A DNA stretch of 6,614 nucleotides from assembly GCA_020216895.1 (NCBI GenBank), contig JAIWOM010000083.1, positions 1 to 6,614 on the forward strand, given 5' to 3'. This stretch comes from Microcella sp. Its GTDB lineage: Bacteria > Actinomycetota > Actinomycetes > Actinomycetales > Microbacteriaceae. This document shows, in pieces, positions 6,415 to 6,614 of this stretch. Made by a program: the position numbers and the translations under genes. The stretch's first letter is position 1; each line of letters begins with the position of its first letter. The notes under the pieces are model-generated. The model was not told where the DNA came from. It saw only the letters and a program-made list of their open reading frames with translations, and ran no database searches.

Positions 6415-6614
6415 TCAGCCATGCATCTGCTCCTCGCGCAGAAGTGCAGGGATCCGCTCCTTGAACGGGAAGAACCCGCGGTGAGCGTGCGGCCAGGCGC
6501 GAGCATCCCACCCCCGCAGCCGACGATGCAGCGGGATGCCCTCCGCCCGCAGCGCCGCCTCGAGCGCGTCGAGGCGGTCGCGGGTCGGGCCGACCGGCGC
6601 GTGCGGGGTGATCA
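6415..6614 (-). CDS. C-terminal part of an unidentified protein (runs off right edge)
   Basis: Reading from the right edge, the minus strand is open in one frame to a TGA at 6415-6417, giving about 66 residues that end ...RGFFPFKERIPALLREEQMHG. The piece includes HAPVGPTRDRLDALEAALRA (an Ala/Leu/Arg-rich likely helix) and LRGWDARAWPHAHRGFFPF, with a high aromatic and proline content. Third codon positions are strongly G/C, as in neighbouring genes, which supports real coding. I do not recognise the family. The gene points the same way as the aminotransferase, which starts 50 nt after its stop; the GATAAT box in that gap suggests separate transcription, although read-through is possible. Confidence 0.6.
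   Translation of the reverse strand, partial: ITPHAPVGPTRDRLDALEAALRAEGIPLHRRLRGWDARAWPHAHRGFFPFKERIPALLREEQMHG

Noticed and set aside
6365..6511. N-terminal extension of the aminotransferase to 6511
   Set aside because: It lacks a ribosome site, overlaps the better-supported coding frame that ends at 6415, and its residues do not look like a family N-terminus; the ATG at 6364 has AAGGA upstream.

Overview
The window is high-GC DNA (roughly 70% by eye) with dense gene packing, several GTG starts and TAnnnT-type -10 elements. The gene order yceD(DUF177)-rpmF-rnc-mutM-smc on one strand is a classic actinobacterial housekeeping cluster. Together with L32 and DUF177 sequences of actinobacterial type and frequent GGATGC words, this suggests a chromosomal segment from an actinomycete, probably order Micrococcales and perhaps Microbacteriaceae. 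The family-level placement is inference. I see no phage, IS, CRISPR, tRNA or rRNA sequence.

Layout by position. 1-1080 (minus): the N-terminal 360 codons of smc, running off the left edge. 1081-1265: a divergent intergenic region with candidate promoters for both neighbours and a long imperfect inverted repeat that would fold over the ribosome binding site of the next gene. 1266-2339 (plus): a tandem-GNAT acetyltransferase, the only plus-strand gene. It meets mutM tail to tail, and both stop codons lie inside one CTAG. 2336-3241 (minus): mutM (Fpg). 3285-4034 (minus): rnc. 4066-4269 (minus): rpmF. 4331-4858 (minus): a DUF177/YceD protein whose GTG start lies 8 nt after a -10 box, which suggests a leaderless mRNA. 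4933-4982: a perfect 17-bp terminator stem. 5000-6364 (minus): a class III PLP aminotransferase. 6415-6614 (minus): the C-terminus of an unidentified protein that enters from the right edge.

Functionally, DUF177, rpmF, rnc and mutM look like one transcription unit started just upstream of 4858. It joins rRNA/ribosome maturation (YceD-type protein, L32, RNase III) with oxidative DNA repair (MutM). In many actinobacteria smc follows mutM directly; here the reverse-oriented GNAT gene sits between them, so smc must use its own promoter in the 1081-1160 region. The aminotransferase is a separate metabolic gene closed off by its own terminator.

The genes themselves are mostly ordinary. The best candidate for something undescribed is the 5' leader of the GNAT gene: nearly the whole leader folds into one long stem that begins right at the predicted transcription start and ends next to the start codon.
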